From NCBI RefSeq assembly GCF_001468285.1, contig NZ_LNSB01000021.1:1-64000 (forward strand): 64,000 nucleotides of DNA, read 5' to 3'. Positions 1 to 8,853 of the stretch are shown one piece after another; positions within the stretch are counted from its first letter, which is position 1; each line of letters opens with the position of its first letter. Both the position numbers and the translations under genes were made by a program. The notes below the pieces were generated by a model. The model made no database searches. It was not told the origin of the DNA and worked only from the letters and a program-made list of their open reading frames with translations. The stretch comes from Sphingopyxis sp. HIX (GTDB lineage: Bacteria; Pseudomonadota; Alphaproteobacteria; Sphingomonadales; Sphingomonadaceae).

Positions 1-50
1 CCCCACGGCTTCGCCGCAGGGAGGATTAAGAACGTCCGCTCCCCACCCAA
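1..50. repeat. Intergenic repeat, partial copy at window edge
   Basis: The first ~50 bases are a near-identical inverted copy of 54680-54730: in both, a GGGAGGATTA-type element adjoins a GCGGACG...GGGGTGGGG segment. The element is cut by the window edge. The rest of 51-133 is leader of the downstream transporter gene, with a GGGAGAG motif about 10 nt before its ATG. Confidence 0.6.
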
Positions 51-133
51 AGCCGACCAAGCGGCATCCCCCTTGCCCCCCTCTCATTCCACGTCCAAAG
101 CCCTCCCCACAACAGGGAGAGAGCAACGCGCAC

Positions 134-1396
134 ATGAACCTGGCACCCTATCGTGAGCACCGGCGCATCCTGACCGCCAGCCTCGTCGGCACCGCGGTCG
201 AATTTTACGATTTCTACATCTACGGCACCGCCGCCGCGCTCGTCTTCGGCCCGCTCTTCTTCCCGTCCGAATCCGCCTCGGCGCAATTGATGCTCAGCTT
301 CATGAGCTTCGGCCTCGCTTTCTTCGCGCGCCCCGTCGGCGCGATCGTCTTCGGCCATTATGGCGACCGCATCGGGCGCAAGTCGACGCTCGTCGCCTCG
401 CTGATGCTGATGGGCGTCTCGACCCTGCTGATCGCCTTCCTGCCGACCTATGCCATGGTCGGCTGGGTCGCGCCCTTGCTGCTCTGTATCCTGCGCTTCG
501 GCCAGGGGTTCGGGCTCGGCGGCGAGTGGGGCGGGGCGGCGTTGCTCGCGGTCGAGAACGCCCCGCCGGGCTGGCGCGCGCGCTTCGGCATGGTGCCGCA
601 ATTGGGCGCCCCCGTCGGCTTTATCGCCGCCAACGGCCTGTTCCTGCTGCTCGGCCTCTGGCTCAGCGACAGCGATTTCGCCGCGTGGGGCTGGCGCATC
701 CCCTTCCTGCTCTCGGCGGTGCTCGTCGGGCTCGGCCTATGGGTCCGCCTCAAGATCGGCGAGACCCCCGATTTTGCCGAGGCACTCGAAGCCGACCGCC
801 CGGTGAGCGTCCCCATCGGTGAACTCTTCAAGCGCCACCTGCTGCCCACGCTCGCGGGCACCTTCGCGGTCGTCGCCTGCTTCGCGATCTTCTACCTCTC
901 GACCAGCTTCGCGCTCGCGCACGGCACCACGGCGCTCGGTTACCCCAAGGAACAGTTCCTGCTGATCCAGCTCGGCGCGATCCTGTTCATGGCGGGCGGC
1001 ATTGTCTTCGCGGGTTACTGGAGCGACGCAGCGAGCCCGCACAAGGTGCTCACCTGGGGCTGCGGCGCGACGATCCTGATCGGCTTCGCCTTCGGTCCCG
1101 CGCTCGCCTCGCAAAGCTGGGGTCTCGTCTTCGCCGGCCTCGCCTCGGCTTTGTTCGTGATGGGCCTCGTCTACGGTCCGCTCGGCGCCTGGCTCACCGG
1201 GCTCTTCCCGGTCGAGGTGCGCTACACCGGCGCGTCGATGACCTTCAACGCCGGCGGCATCCTCGGCGGCGCCGCGGCCCCGATCGTCGCGCAGGCGCTC
1301 GGCGACTGGCGCGGCACCGCGGCGGTCGGCCTCTACCTCGCGCTGGCGGGGGTGGTGAGTTGGCTCGGACTGCTGATGGTGCGCAGCAGCGCATAA
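134..1396 (+). CDS. MFS transporter, metabolite:H+ symporter (MHS) type
   Basis: A 420-residue, highly hydrophobic protein with the twelve-helix pattern of major facilitator transporters in the inner membrane. TM1 starts with the VEFYDFYIYG segment (residues 22-31) typical of the MHS branch (ProP, ShiA, KgtP relatives). The loop 2-3 signature GDRIGRK is at residues 77-83, and an RFGQGFGLGGEWGG stretch marks TM4. MHS members import organic acids or zwitterions with protons; the substrate here cannot be read from sequence. The gene stands alone, convergent with rsmD. Confidence 0.88.
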   Translation: MNLAPYREHRRILTASLVGTAVEFYDFYIYGTAAALVFGPLFFPSESASAQLMLSFMSFGLAFFARPVGAIVFGHYGDRIGRKSTLVASLMLMGVSTLLIAFLPTYAMVGWVAPLLLCILRFGQGFGLGGEWGGAALLAVENAPPGWRARFGMVPQLGAPVGFIAANGLFLLLGLWLSDSDFAAWGWRIPFLLSAVLVGLGLWVRLKIGETPDFAEALEADRPVSVPIGELFKRHLLPTLAGTFAVVACFAIFYLSTSFALAHGTTALGYPKEQFLLIQLGAILFMAGGIVFAGYWSDAASPHKVLTWGCGATILIGFAFGPALASQSWGLVFAGLASALFVMGLVYGPLGAWLTGLFPVEVRYTGASMTFNAGGILGGAAAPIVAQALGDWRGTAAVGLYLALAGVVSWLGLLMVRSSA

Positions 1397-1577
1397 GCCT
1401 CCTTCCCCCTTGATGGGGGAAGGATACGCAGCCTTATCGCGAAGCGATTAGGCGAAGTTGGATGAGGGTGACGGTGCGGCCTTGCACCATCGCGTCAGGC
1501 CGAGAGCCCACCCCCACCGCTGCGACTAACGAACAAGTTCGTAAGTCTCGCTGCCTCCCCCATCGAGGGGGAGGGTA
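1397..1577. repeat. Intergenic palindromic repeats between convergent genes
   Basis: No gene is seen. The stretch holds two short hairpin-forming motifs: CCCCCTTGATGGGGG at 1406-1420 and CCCCCATCGAGGGGGAGG near 1556-1573. Further small inverted repeats lie between them (TTATCGCGAAGCGATTA; GAACAAGTTC). This looks like the stereotyped intergenic repeat DNA of sphingomonads and may help terminate both converging transcripts. There is no T-run for a classical terminator. Confidence 0.55.
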
Positions 1578-2120
1578 TTAAATGGCCCGCAACAACGTCA
1601 GCTTCGCCTTGCCGACCTTGCGCTCGGCATCGATTTCGAACCCCGCCACCTCGACGACCTCCGTCCCGGCGGTCTCGATCGAGATCCAGCTGTCCGCCGC
1701 GACCCAGCCCAGCCGATTGAGCTTGTCGAGCGCCACGCTCGCCGCCCCCGTCCCATAGGGCGCGTCGAACAGCAGCAAATCGTAACTCCGCTTCGCCGGC
1801 CCCAGGCTCAGCACCGACCCCGCGCGCACATCGGCGCGCGCTGCGGCGCCCAACGTGGCCAGATTCTTCTTCAGCGCCTCGACCGCGTCGCGGTCCTGCT
1901 CGCCGAACAGGCAATGCTCCGCCCCGCGCGACAGGGCTTCGATCCCCAATGCCCCCGATCCTGCGAACAGGTCGGCGACGTGCAGCCCCTCGAAACTCCC
2001 CAGCCGGCTCGCCAGCATCGAGAACAGCGTCTCGCGCGTGCGATCGGCGGTCGGCCGCGTCGCGTCATTCTTCGGCGCCAGCAGTTTCCGCCCGCGCCAC
2101 TCGCCCGAAATCACGCGCAT
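1578..2120 (-). CDS. rsmD: 16S rRNA (guanine(966)-N(2))-methyltransferase RsmD
   Basis: A 180-residue Rossmann methyltransferase that would methylate N2 of G966 in 16S rRNA using SAM. It opens with the family signature MRVISGEWRGRKL and TRPTADRTRE. The SAM loop DLFAGSGALGIEALSRG spans residues 50-66. The catalytic motif, usually (D/N)PPY, reads DAPY at residues 119-122, with Ala for the first Pro. Length is normal. The start overlaps the rluB stop by one base (TGATG), so the two RNA-modification genes are translationally coupled. Confidence 0.93.
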   Translation of the reverse strand: MRVISGEWRGRKLLAPKNDATRPTADRTRETLFSMLASRLGSFEGLHVADLFAGSGALGIEALSRGAEHCLFGEQDRDAVEALKKNLATLGAAARADVRAGSVLSLGPAKRSYDLLLFDAPYGTGAASVALDKLNRLGWVAADSWISIETAGTEVVEVAGFEIDAERKVGKAKLTLLRAI

Positions 2121-2977
2121 CAGCTAAGATGCCGCCGGAATTTGAACAATTCGTCGCGCGGCACGACGTCGACGTCGCCCATCTCCAGCCCCGCGAGCGT
2201 GAACTCGCCGTAACGCGTGCGGATCAGCCGGCTGACCTGCAGCCCCAGATGTTCGAGCACGCGGCGCACCTCGCGATTCTTGCCCTCGGTCAGCGTCATC
2301 TCGATCCACTGGTTGCGCCCGGTGCGGCGCTCGAGGTTGGCGTCGATCTTGCCGTAACGGATGCCCTCGATTTCGATTCCCATGACCAGCTCCTCGAGCT
2401 GCTCCTGGCTGATGTCGCCGAAGGCGCGCGCGCGATAGGTGCGCTCGACCCCGCTCGCGGGCAGCTCGAGCTGGCGCTTGAACTCGCCGTCGTTGGTCAG
2501 CAGCAGCAGGCCCTCGGTATTATAGTCGAGCCGCCCGACGGGCATCAGGCGCGGCAGCCCCTTGGGGAGCAAATCGTAGATCGTCTTGCGCCCCTTGGGG
2601 TCGCGCGCCGCGGTCAGGCAGCCCGCGGGCTTGTGAAAGCGATAGAGCCGCGTCGACACCGGCTTCGCCACCGGATTGCCGTCGACCGTCAGCCCGTCGA
2701 GCGAGGCGAGCAGCGGCGCGGGCTGGACGATGATTTCGCCGTTCAGCGCGATGCGGCCCTCCTCGATCATCCGTTCGACGTCGCGGCGCGATCCGACCCC
2801 GGCGCGCGCGAGCAGCTTGGCGATGCGCTGCGGCCCGTCCTCGCGCTCGGCTTCGGCGGGGGCTTTGCGCGGCGGCGCGGCACCGCGTGCGGCGCGGCGT
2901 CCGCGCGGCGCGTCGCGCTTGTCGTCGGCAGGGCGCGCGCTGCGCGCGCCGGAACGGGGAGGGCGAGGGGGTTTCAT
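2120..2977 (-). CDS. rluB: 23S rRNA pseudouridine synthase, RluB/RsuA family
   Basis: A 285-residue pseudouridine synthase. Residues 1-50 are a basic, Pro/Arg-rich, probably disordered tail. Residues 51-95 form an S4 RNA-binding domain (RIAKLLARAGVGSRRDVERM). The catalytic motif GRLDYNTEGL starts at residue 148, with D151 as the nucleophile. RluB makes pseudouridine 2605 in 23S rRNA; RsuA/RluE are close relatives, but the S4 domain and context favour RluB. It is the first gene of a two-gene operon with rsmD. Confidence 0.9.
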   Translation of the reverse strand: MKPPRPPRSGARSARPADDKRDAPRGRRAARGAAPPRKAPAEAEREDGPQRIAKLLARAGVGSRRDVERMIEEGRIALNGEIIVQPAPLLASLDGLTVDGNPVAKPVSTRLYRFHKPAGCLTAARDPKGRKTIYDLLPKGLPRLMPVGRLDYNTEGLLLLTNDGEFKRQLELPASGVERTYRARAFGDISQEQLEELVMGIEIEGIRYGKIDANLERRTGRNQWIEMTLTEGKNREVRRVLEHLGLQVSRLIRTRYGEFTLAGLEMGDVDVVPRDELFKFRRHLS

Positions 2978-3108
2978 CGGAACGGTTGCGGCTTTCTTGT
3001 CGTTATTCGGGGCAAGAGTGTTGCTCTGTGATCACGCTCATAGACGGAAATGCATCACTTCGTCGATGCCAAGCAAAAGGCTGCTTGCACAGGAACGGAG
3101 TGGGAGTC

Positions 3109-3570
3109 ATGTCGCCGCTGAAGGGAGTAGTCATGCTGTTCGCATCCCGCCCGTCGTGCATCAAGCGGCTGCTGGTCATCGAGGATGACCCGCTGGTCGC
3201 GTTCGATAATGAGCGGACGCTGAAACACAGCGGCTACACCGTCGTCGCATCGGTCGATTCGGGCGAGGCCGCGGTCGCGCTGATGGCGACCGAAACGCTC
3301 GACGCGCTCGTCCTCGATCTCGGCCTCGCCGGCGACATGACCGGCCGCGAAGTCGCCCGCCTCGCGCGCGACCGCGGCATCGCGGTGCTGCTCGTCACCG
3401 GCCAGTGCCCCGAGGACGCGTCCGAAATCGCGCTCGCTTGCCTGAACAAGCCGCACAGCGCCTCGGCACTGGTCGCCGCGCTGAAGGCGCTCGAGGCGAT
3501 GACGTGCAAGAACGAAGCCCCGCGCAAGGTCAGCGGCCTGACGACTTACTGGCGCCCCGAGGCGGCGTAA
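3109..3570 (+). CDS. Single-domain response regulator (receiver only)
   Basis: A 153-residue protein that is essentially one CheY-like receiver: acidic pair in LLVIEDDPLVA, phosphoacceptor Asp in LVLDLGL, conserved Thr in LLVTG and Lys in LNKPH. No output domain follows, only a ~20-residue tail. The open frame runs upstream, but 3109 (ATG) is the first sensible start; ATG 3133, preceded by GGGAG, is an equally good alternative. No histidine kinase adjoins it, so its partner is unknown. Confidence 0.85.
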   Translation: MSPLKGVVMLFASRPSCIKRLLVIEDDPLVAFDNERTLKHSGYTVVASVDSGEAAVALMATETLDALVLDLGLAGDMTGREVARLARDRGIAVLLVTGQCPEDASEIALACLNKPHSASALVAALKALEAMTCKNEAPRKVSGLTTYWRPEAA

Positions 3571-3576
3571 GCATCC

Positions 3577-3709
3577 GATCCTCCCCGGAACGGGGAGGGG
3601 GACCATGCGAAGCATGGTGGAGGGGCACGTGCAGTCGCACGCTCCGTATGACCTCCCGTGCCCCTCCACCACCCTTCGGGTGGTCCCCCTCCCCCTGCGG
3701 GGGAGGATC
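3577..3709. repeat. Inverted pair of GATCCTCCCC-type palindromic repeats
   Basis: Left arm 3577-3629 and right arm 3657-3709 are inverted copies of one ~53-bp element. Each begins GATCCTCCCC, contains a GGGGAGGGGGACCA core, a small hairpin (ATGCGAAGCAT on the left, ACCCTTCGGGT on the right) and ends near GGTGGAGGGGCACG. About 27 bp separate the arms and no gene lies between them. The same element recurs at 54701-54849, 60961-61012, 61406-61459 and 61551-61602. Confidence 0.8.
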
Positions 3710-3799
3710 ATGAAATACCCGCTTCCAATTTGACCCCAAGCCATTAGGCCTTGGCGCCAAGCACAGAGCCGCTCGCCAGCGGCCCGCGGGGAGCGCCAC

Positions 3800-5356
3800 A
3801 TGTCGGTCGATTTTATCCGTTTTCTCATTTTCGCCGGCATCCTCGCCGGGCTGGTCGTCGTCGCGCTCGCGGTCCCAGCGTTCCGGCCCTATCTGCGCAA
3901 GAATCCCGCGGTCGCCTTCCTGCTCGGCATTTCGAGCGGCTTCCCCTTCACGTTGATCGCGGCCACCATGACTTTCTGGCTGGCGAAGGTCGGCTTCACC
4001 CCGACGACGATCGGCTTCGCGGTGATGGTCGGCATTCCCTACACGATCAAATTCCTGTGGGCGCCGCTGGTCGACAAGATTCCCTTGCCCGTTCTGACCA
4101 GGGCGCTCGGCCAGCGGCGCAGCTGGCTGTTCGTTGTCCAGTTCTTCCTCGTCCTCTCGATCTGGCAGATGGGCGCGAGCGATCCGCAGCCGGGCGATTA
4201 TCGCTGGTTCCTGTTCTGGGCGGTCGTCACCGCCTTTTTCTCGGCGACGCAGGACATCGTCATCGACGCCTATCGCATCGAGATTTTGGAAGAAGACGAG
4301 TTCGCGCACGGCACCGCCACCAACCAGTTCGGCTATCGCACAGGCAATCTGATCGCGGGCGCCGGGACGATCTATTTCGCCTCGCAGGAAGGGCTGGGGC
4401 TCGGCTGGGCGATGGCCTACGGGCTCACCACGCTCTGCGTGCTGCCCGCGGTGCTCGGCGCCTTCTGGGCGGGCGAGGGCAAGTTCGTCGACCGGTTCAG
4501 CGATGCATCGGGCATGAAGCCCGGGCAATGGCTCGTCGAGACCGTCGTCAACCCGTTCCGCGAATTCCTGACCCGCGACGGCGCGCTGATGATCCTGCTG
4601 TTCATCCTCGTCTACAAGGTCGGCGACGCGATGGGGCAGGCGATGCTCGGCCCGATGATCGTCGACCTGCAATTCGCCGACCTCGATTATATCACCGCGA
4701 ACAAGATCTGGGGCTTCGCCGCGCTCATCATCGGCTCGGCGCTGGGCGGGCCGTTCGTGCTGTGGCTCGGCATGGGCCGCGCGCTGCTCGTCTCGGTGCT
4801 GCTGATGATGTTCTCGAACCTCATGTTCATGGCGCTGTCGATCGCGGGCAACAATTACTGGATGCTGGTCGCGTCGATCGTGACCGAGAATATCACCAGC
4901 GGCATCGGCCTGACCGTCGTCGCGGTCTATCTCTCGGGCCTGGCGAACATCGCCTATACCGCGACGCAGTTCGCGCTGCTCTCGTCGGTGGCGGTGATCG
5001 GGCGGACCTTCATGGCCGGCCCCGCGGGCTATGCCGCTGAGAAGCTCGGCTGGACCGCCTTCTGGGGGCTCACCGTCGTCGCAGCGGTCCCCGGCATGAT
5101 CCTGCTGTGGATGATGTGGCGCAAGGGCTATGTCGTGCAATCGATCCGCCAGAGCGGCGCGGTCGACGAAGGCAAGCTCAGGAAACCCGTCGGCGCCGCG
5201 CGCATCTTCGGCTTCGCGCTGATCGTCGCGGGGGTCGTCGGCGTGCTGCTCGCCAACCAGCTCGAACTCGCGTCGCCGGTGATGTACGCCTCGCTCGCCG
5301 CCCTCCTCGCCGGCGCGCTGCTGGCGTGGAAGGGGCCGGCACCGAAGGCGGCCTGA
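3800..5356 (+). CDS. ampG: AmpG-family muropeptide MFS transporter
   Basis: A 518-residue polytopic membrane protein. AmpG imports anhydro-muropeptides released from peptidoglycan into the cytoplasm for recycling. Family hallmarks are GISSGFPFTLIAATMTFWL early, PYTIKFLWAPLVDKI, a GQRRSWL loop, and the FFSATQDIVIDAYRIE segment with its charged residues. Around 13-14 hydrophobic segments are visible, including an extra N-terminal one. A TPR gene starts 4 bp after the stop, so the two are probably cotranscribed. Confidence 0.88.
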   Translation: MSVDFIRFLIFAGILAGLVVVALAVPAFRPYLRKNPAVAFLLGISSGFPFTLIAATMTFWLAKVGFTPTTIGFAVMVGIPYTIKFLWAPLVDKIPLPVLTRALGQRRSWLFVVQFFLVLSIWQMGASDPQPGDYRWFLFWAVVTAFFSATQDIVIDAYRIEILEEDEFAHGTATNQFGYRTGNLIAGAGTIYFASQEGLGLGWAMAYGLTTLCVLPAVLGAFWAGEGKFVDRFSDASGMKPGQWLVETVVNPFREFLTRDGALMILLFILVYKVGDAMGQAMLGPMIVDLQFADLDYITANKIWGFAALIIGSALGGPFVLWLGMGRALLVSVLLMMFSNLMFMALSIAGNNYWMLVASIVTENITSGIGLTVVAVYLSGLANIAYTATQFALLSSVAVIGRTFMAGPAGYAAEKLGWTAFWGLTVVAAVPGMILLWMMWRKGYVVQSIRQSGAVDEGKLRKPVGAARIFGFALIVAGVVGVLLANQLELASPVMYASLAALLAGALLAWKGPAPKAA

Positions 5357-5360
5357 GCCG

Positions 5361-6104
5361 ATGCTCTGGATCGCGGTCACCATCGCGCTGCAGGTCGCGT
5401 GCATCGTCCATGTCTTCCGCCACGGCCGCAACACGGCGTGGGTGATGGCGATCGCCTTCCTGCCGGCGATCGGCATGATCGCCTATTTCATCGTCGAGAT
5501 CATGCCGAACCTCTCGCGCGACCGCCGGGTGAACCAGGTCAAGGCCAATATCGCCGACAGCATGGATCCCGAACGCCATATCCGCGCCGCGCGCGACGCG
5601 GTCGAGTTCAGCGATACGGTCGCGAACCTGCTTGCTTATGGCGACGCGCTGGTGGCGCGCGAGCGCTACGATCAGGCGCTCGACCAGTTCCGCCGCGCCG
5701 AGCGCAAGTCGCCGCACAACGACCGTGCGATCGGCATGCGCATCGCCGAAGCGGCCTATGAAGCGGGCCATGTCGACGCCGCGCTCGCCGCGCTCGACGG
5801 CCTCCCCGAAACCGGCTCGCAGTCCGAACGCGACCGCCGCGACCTGCTGCGCGCCAAGGTCGCCGAACAGGACGGCCGCAGCGCCGATGCGCTGACGCTC
5901 TACCGCAGCATCGTCGACCGCGTTCCCGGCGACGAGGTCCGCTGCCGCATCGCCGCGCTGCTGATCGCCGCTGGCGACAAGCGTGGCGCGCGCGCGGTGC
6001 TGCAGGAGGTCGAGATGCGCAAGAAACGCACCCCGCCCGCGATGCTCAAGGCGAATGCCGAGATGTACGACTGGGCGAAACGAATGCTGGCGGAGCTGGG
6101 GTAG
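5361..6104 (+). CDS. Membrane-anchored tetratricopeptide-repeat protein
   Basis: A 247-residue protein. Residues 1-50 hold two hydrophobic segments resembling the N-terminal domain found before phospholipase-D-type cardiolipin synthases (PLDc_N). Residues ~70-240 are Ala/Arg-rich helical repeats of TPR type (for example ALVARERYDQALDQFRRAER and AYEAGHVDAALAAL). No catalytic motif is visible. It follows ampG by 4 bp, suggesting an envelope or cell-wall role, but the function is unknown; it may be a scaffold. Confidence 0.75.
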   Translation: MLWIAVTIALQVACIVHVFRHGRNTAWVMAIAFLPAIGMIAYFIVEIMPNLSRDRRVNQVKANIADSMDPERHIRAARDAVEFSDTVANLLAYGDALVARERYDQALDQFRRAERKSPHNDRAIGMRIAEAAYEAGHVDAALAALDGLPETGSQSERDRRDLLRAKVAEQDGRSADALTLYRSIVDRVPGDEVRCRIAALLIAAGDKRGARAVLQEVEMRKKRTPPAMLKANAEMYDWAKRMLAELG

Positions 6105-6172
6105 GGCGGTTTCGGGGCGTCAGGGGAGTTTGGGAGATCAATGGCAACTCTCCACCCCAAAACCATCCTCGC

Positions 6173-7336
6173 CTACCCCTCGCGCCCCAGCCAGCGTTTC
6201 AGCACCTCGTCCGTGTCCTGCCCGACAACCAGCGGGGCCGGGCGCCGCACGCTTCCCGGCGTGCCGGACAGCTTCGGAAACACCCCCTGCATGCGGATTT
6301 CGCCCAGCTCGGCATCGGGAACGGCGACCAGCGCCTCGCGCGCCGCGAAATGCGGGTCGGCCAGCATATCCTCGGCGTCGTAGACGCGACCTGCGGGCAC
6401 CGCGGCCGCCAGCATCTTGGCTTCCAGCTCTTCGATCGTCAGCGTCTTCGTCCATTCGCCGATCAGCACGTCGAGCTCCTCCTGCCGCGCGCCGCGCGCC
6501 CGGTGCGTCGCATAGCGTTCGTCTTCGGCCAGCTCGGGCCGCCCCATCGCCGCTGCCAGCCGCGCGAAGACGCCGTCCTGGTTCGCGCCGATCAGATATT
6601 CGCCGTCCTTGCACGGATAGACGTTCGACGGCGCGATCGCGGGCAGCGTCGACCCGGTGCGCCGGCGCTTGGTGCCGCTCGCCGAATAGTCCGACACTGT
6701 CGATTCCATCACCTGCAGCACCGCCTCGTACAGCGCCGAATCGACGATCTGGCCTTCGCCGGTCTTGCTGCGATGGTGGAGCGCTGCGAGCGCGCCCATG
6801 CAGCCGTAAGTCGCGGCGAGCGTGTCGCCGATCGACACCCCCATGCGCGCGGGTGGCAGCTCGGGATAACCGACGATGCCGCGCCACCCGCCCATCGCCT
6901 CGCCGATCCCGCCGAACCCCGCGCGCGACGAATAGGGGCCGGTCTGGCCGTAACCCGATACGCGCACGACGATCAGCCCGGGGTTGGTCTTGCGCAATTC
7001 CCGGGGGTCGAGGTTCCATTTCTCGAGCGTTCCTGGCCGAAAATTCTCGATCAATATATCGGCCCTGGCGATCAGCTCGCGTGCCAGCGCCTGGCCCTCT
7101 TCGCTGCGCAGATCGATCGCGACCGAATATTTGTTGCGCGCGATGACGCGCCACCAGCTTGGGCGGTCGCCCTGGCCCCAGTTGCGCATCTGGTCGCCGC
7201 CGCCCGGCGGCTCGAGCTTGACGATCTCGGCGCCCATGTCGCCGAGCAGCTGGCCGCAAAAGGGGCCCGCGATCAGCTGCCCCATCTCGACGACCTTCAA
7301 CCCCTCCAGCGCCCCGGCGCCGCGCGTCTCCGTCAT
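6173..7336 (-). CDS. Family III (CaiB/BaiF) CoA-transferase
   Basis: A 387-residue cytosolic enzyme moving CoA between carboxylic acids through an aspartyl-CoA intermediate. The N terminus (LEGLKVVEMGQLIAGPFCGQLLGDMGAEIVKLE) and RNKYSVAIDL are family signatures, and the expected catalytic Asp is D171 in MGVSIGDTLA. Donor and acceptor acids cannot be deduced. It is transcribed divergently from an HMG-CoA lyase-like gene, a pairing that suggests activation of an acid followed by C-C cleavage of its CoA ester. Confidence 0.9.
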   Translation of the reverse strand: MTETRGAGALEGLKVVEMGQLIAGPFCGQLLGDMGAEIVKLEPPGGGDQMRNWGQGDRPSWWRVIARNKYSVAIDLRSEEGQALARELIARADILIENFRPGTLEKWNLDPRELRKTNPGLIVVRVSGYGQTGPYSSRAGFGGIGEAMGGWRGIVGYPELPPARMGVSIGDTLAATYGCMGALAALHHRSKTGEGQIVDSALYEAVLQVMESTVSDYSASGTKRRRTGSTLPAIAPSNVYPCKDGEYLIGANQDGVFARLAAAMGRPELAEDERYATHRARGARQEELDVLIGEWTKTLTIEELEAKMLAAAVPAGRVYDAEDMLADPHFAAREALVAVPDAELGEIRMQGVFPKLSGTPGSVRRPAPLVVGQDTDEVLKRWLGREG

Positions 7337-7448
7337 ATCATTCCCTTCGGGCCCATATTTCGCCTAGGAAGGGACCGCCCGCGGTCCTCCTCATCCCTGT
7401 GGCCTTGATATACTTAGAATGCTATGTAATTGGCAACCGCAATCTCGG

Positions 7449-8372
7449 ATGAGCGTGAAGATAGGCATAATCGTGAAGCAGAGCAGCATCGAAATCGTCG
7501 AAGTCGGCCCGCGCGACGGCCTGCAAAATGAGGCGCTCGCGGTCGCCACCGCCGACAAACTCGCGCTGGTCGAGCGCGCGATCGGATATGGGGCCCGCCG
7601 CATCGAGGTGACCAGCTTCGTCAATCCGAAGAAGGTCCCGCAACTCGCCGATGCCGAGCAATTGGTCGCCCAGCTCCCGGTCCGCGACGACGTGACCTAC
7701 ATCGGCCTCGTCCTCAACCGCCGCGGCGCCGAACGCGCGCTCGCGACCGGCCGCATCGACGAACTCGGCGCGGTGTGCGTGACCAGCGACAGCTTTGGCA
7801 TCCGCAACCAGGGCCAAAGCTCGGACGAATCGCTCGCCGCCGCGATCGAGATCGTCGCGCTGGCCAGGGAAGCCGGCCGCAGCGGCCAGGTCACCATCGC
7901 CACAGCCTTCGGCTGCCCCTTCGAGGGCGAGGTCGCGATCGCGCGCGTCGTCGAGATGGCCAAGCGCGCCGCTGACGCCGCCCCGCGCGAGATCGCGCTG
8001 GCCGACACCATCGGCGTCGGCGTGCCCTCGCAAGTGTCCGAGATGGTCGGCCGCGTGCGCGAAGCCGTCGCCGGCCTCCCGGTGCGCGTCCATTTCCACA
8101 ACACGCGGGGTAGCGGCCTCGCCAACGTCTGGGCTGCGGTCGCTGCGGGTGCGGCGACGGTCGACGCCTCGCTCGGCGGGCTCGGCGGCTGCCCTTTTGC
8201 GCCTGGCGCCGCGGGCAATGTCCCGACCGAGGACGTCGTCTATATGCTCGAACGCGGCGGTGTCGCGACCGGGCTGGACCTGTCCGCGATCGTCGCGGCC
8301 GCGAACTGGTTCACCGGTGTGATGGGCCGCCCTTTGCCCGCGATGGTCAGCCGCGCGCCGGTTTTCCCATAG
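7449..8372 (+). CDS. Hydroxymethylglutaryl-CoA lyase family protein
   Basis: About 307 residues, a TIM-barrel enzyme of the HMG-CoA lyase group, which splits HMG-CoA into acetoacetate and acetyl-CoA. Visible motifs are EVGPRDGLQNE near the N terminus, VHFHNTRGSGLAN (metal ligands) and the active-site loop GGCPFAPGAAGNVPTED with the catalytic Cys. Starts at 7419, 7449 and GTG 7473 are all possible; the last gives the usual ~299 residues. The AT-rich segment 7403-7436 upstream looks like promoter DNA. HMG-CoA could come from the leucine-type operon at the far end of the window. Confidence 0.88.
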   Translation: MSVKIGIIVKQSSIEIVEVGPRDGLQNEALAVATADKLALVERAIGYGARRIEVTSFVNPKKVPQLADAEQLVAQLPVRDDVTYIGLVLNRRGAERALATGRIDELGAVCVTSDSFGIRNQGQSSDESLAAAIEIVALAREAGRSGQVTIATAFGCPFEGEVAIARVVEMAKRAADAAPREIALADTIGVGVPSQVSEMVGRVREAVAGLPVRVHFHNTRGSGLANVWAAVAAGAATVDASLGGLGGCPFAPGAAGNVPTEDVVYMLERGGVATGLDLSAIVAAANWFTGVMGRPLPAMVSRAPVFP

Positions 8373-8447
8373 CGAACGCTGCACACCCAAACTTGTTTTG
8401 GCGCGACCGCCGTTGTCTGTCCGCGCCATCCGGTCTACCAAGCCATC

Positions 8448-8852
8448 ATGGGTCGACGCTTGATTATCCACCGCTTTCCCGCGTTCGTGGCGCCGCTTGC
8501 GCTGCTGCTTGCCGGCTGCCAGGGCGTCGACAAGGCCGATACCATGGCCGCGGCCGCGCAGACGCAAGCCCCGGCAAGCGCCGCCGCGCTGTGCCCGCCC
8601 GACGGCAAGCGCGCCGCCGGGGGCAAGGCGCAGCCCGATGCGCGCTTCGACTGCTACGCCGACGCCGGCAAGACGTGCACCGGCGGCGGCGACTGCGCGG
8701 GCGACTGCCTCGTCCCCAACGACCGGGAGTCGCGCGTCCTGCAGCCGGGGCAGAAGGTCGCCGGCGTCTGCCAGGCGACCGCCAGTCCCTTCGGCTGCCG
8801 CGCGACCGTCGAGGACGGCCGCGTCGCCACGCCGCGCGTCTGCCGCGACTGA
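8448..8852 (+). CDS. Small cysteine-rich lipoprotein, function unknown
   Basis: 134 residues with a bacterial lipoprotein signal: a basic start, a hydrophobic stretch and lipobox LLAGC with the lipidated Cys near residue 24. The mature part has about nine further Cys, including CYADAGKTCTGGGDCAGDC, which suggests disulfide bonds in the periplasm. I do not recognise the family. It ends one base before the kdsA start codon, so it probably shares that transcript. Confidence 0.65.
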   Translation: MGRRLIIHRFPAFVAPLALLLAGCQGVDKADTMAAAAQTQAPASAAALCPPDGKRAAGGKAQPDARFDCYADAGKTCTGGGDCAGDCLVPNDRESRVLQPGQKVAGVCQATASPFGCRATVEDGRVATPRVCRD

Positions 8853-8853
8853 C

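Noticed and set aside
7403-7436. TTGATA and TGTAAT as sigma-70 boxes before the HMG-CoA lyase gene
   Set aside because: Spacing of 14 bp is too short for a confident promoter; only noted as AT-rich DNA.
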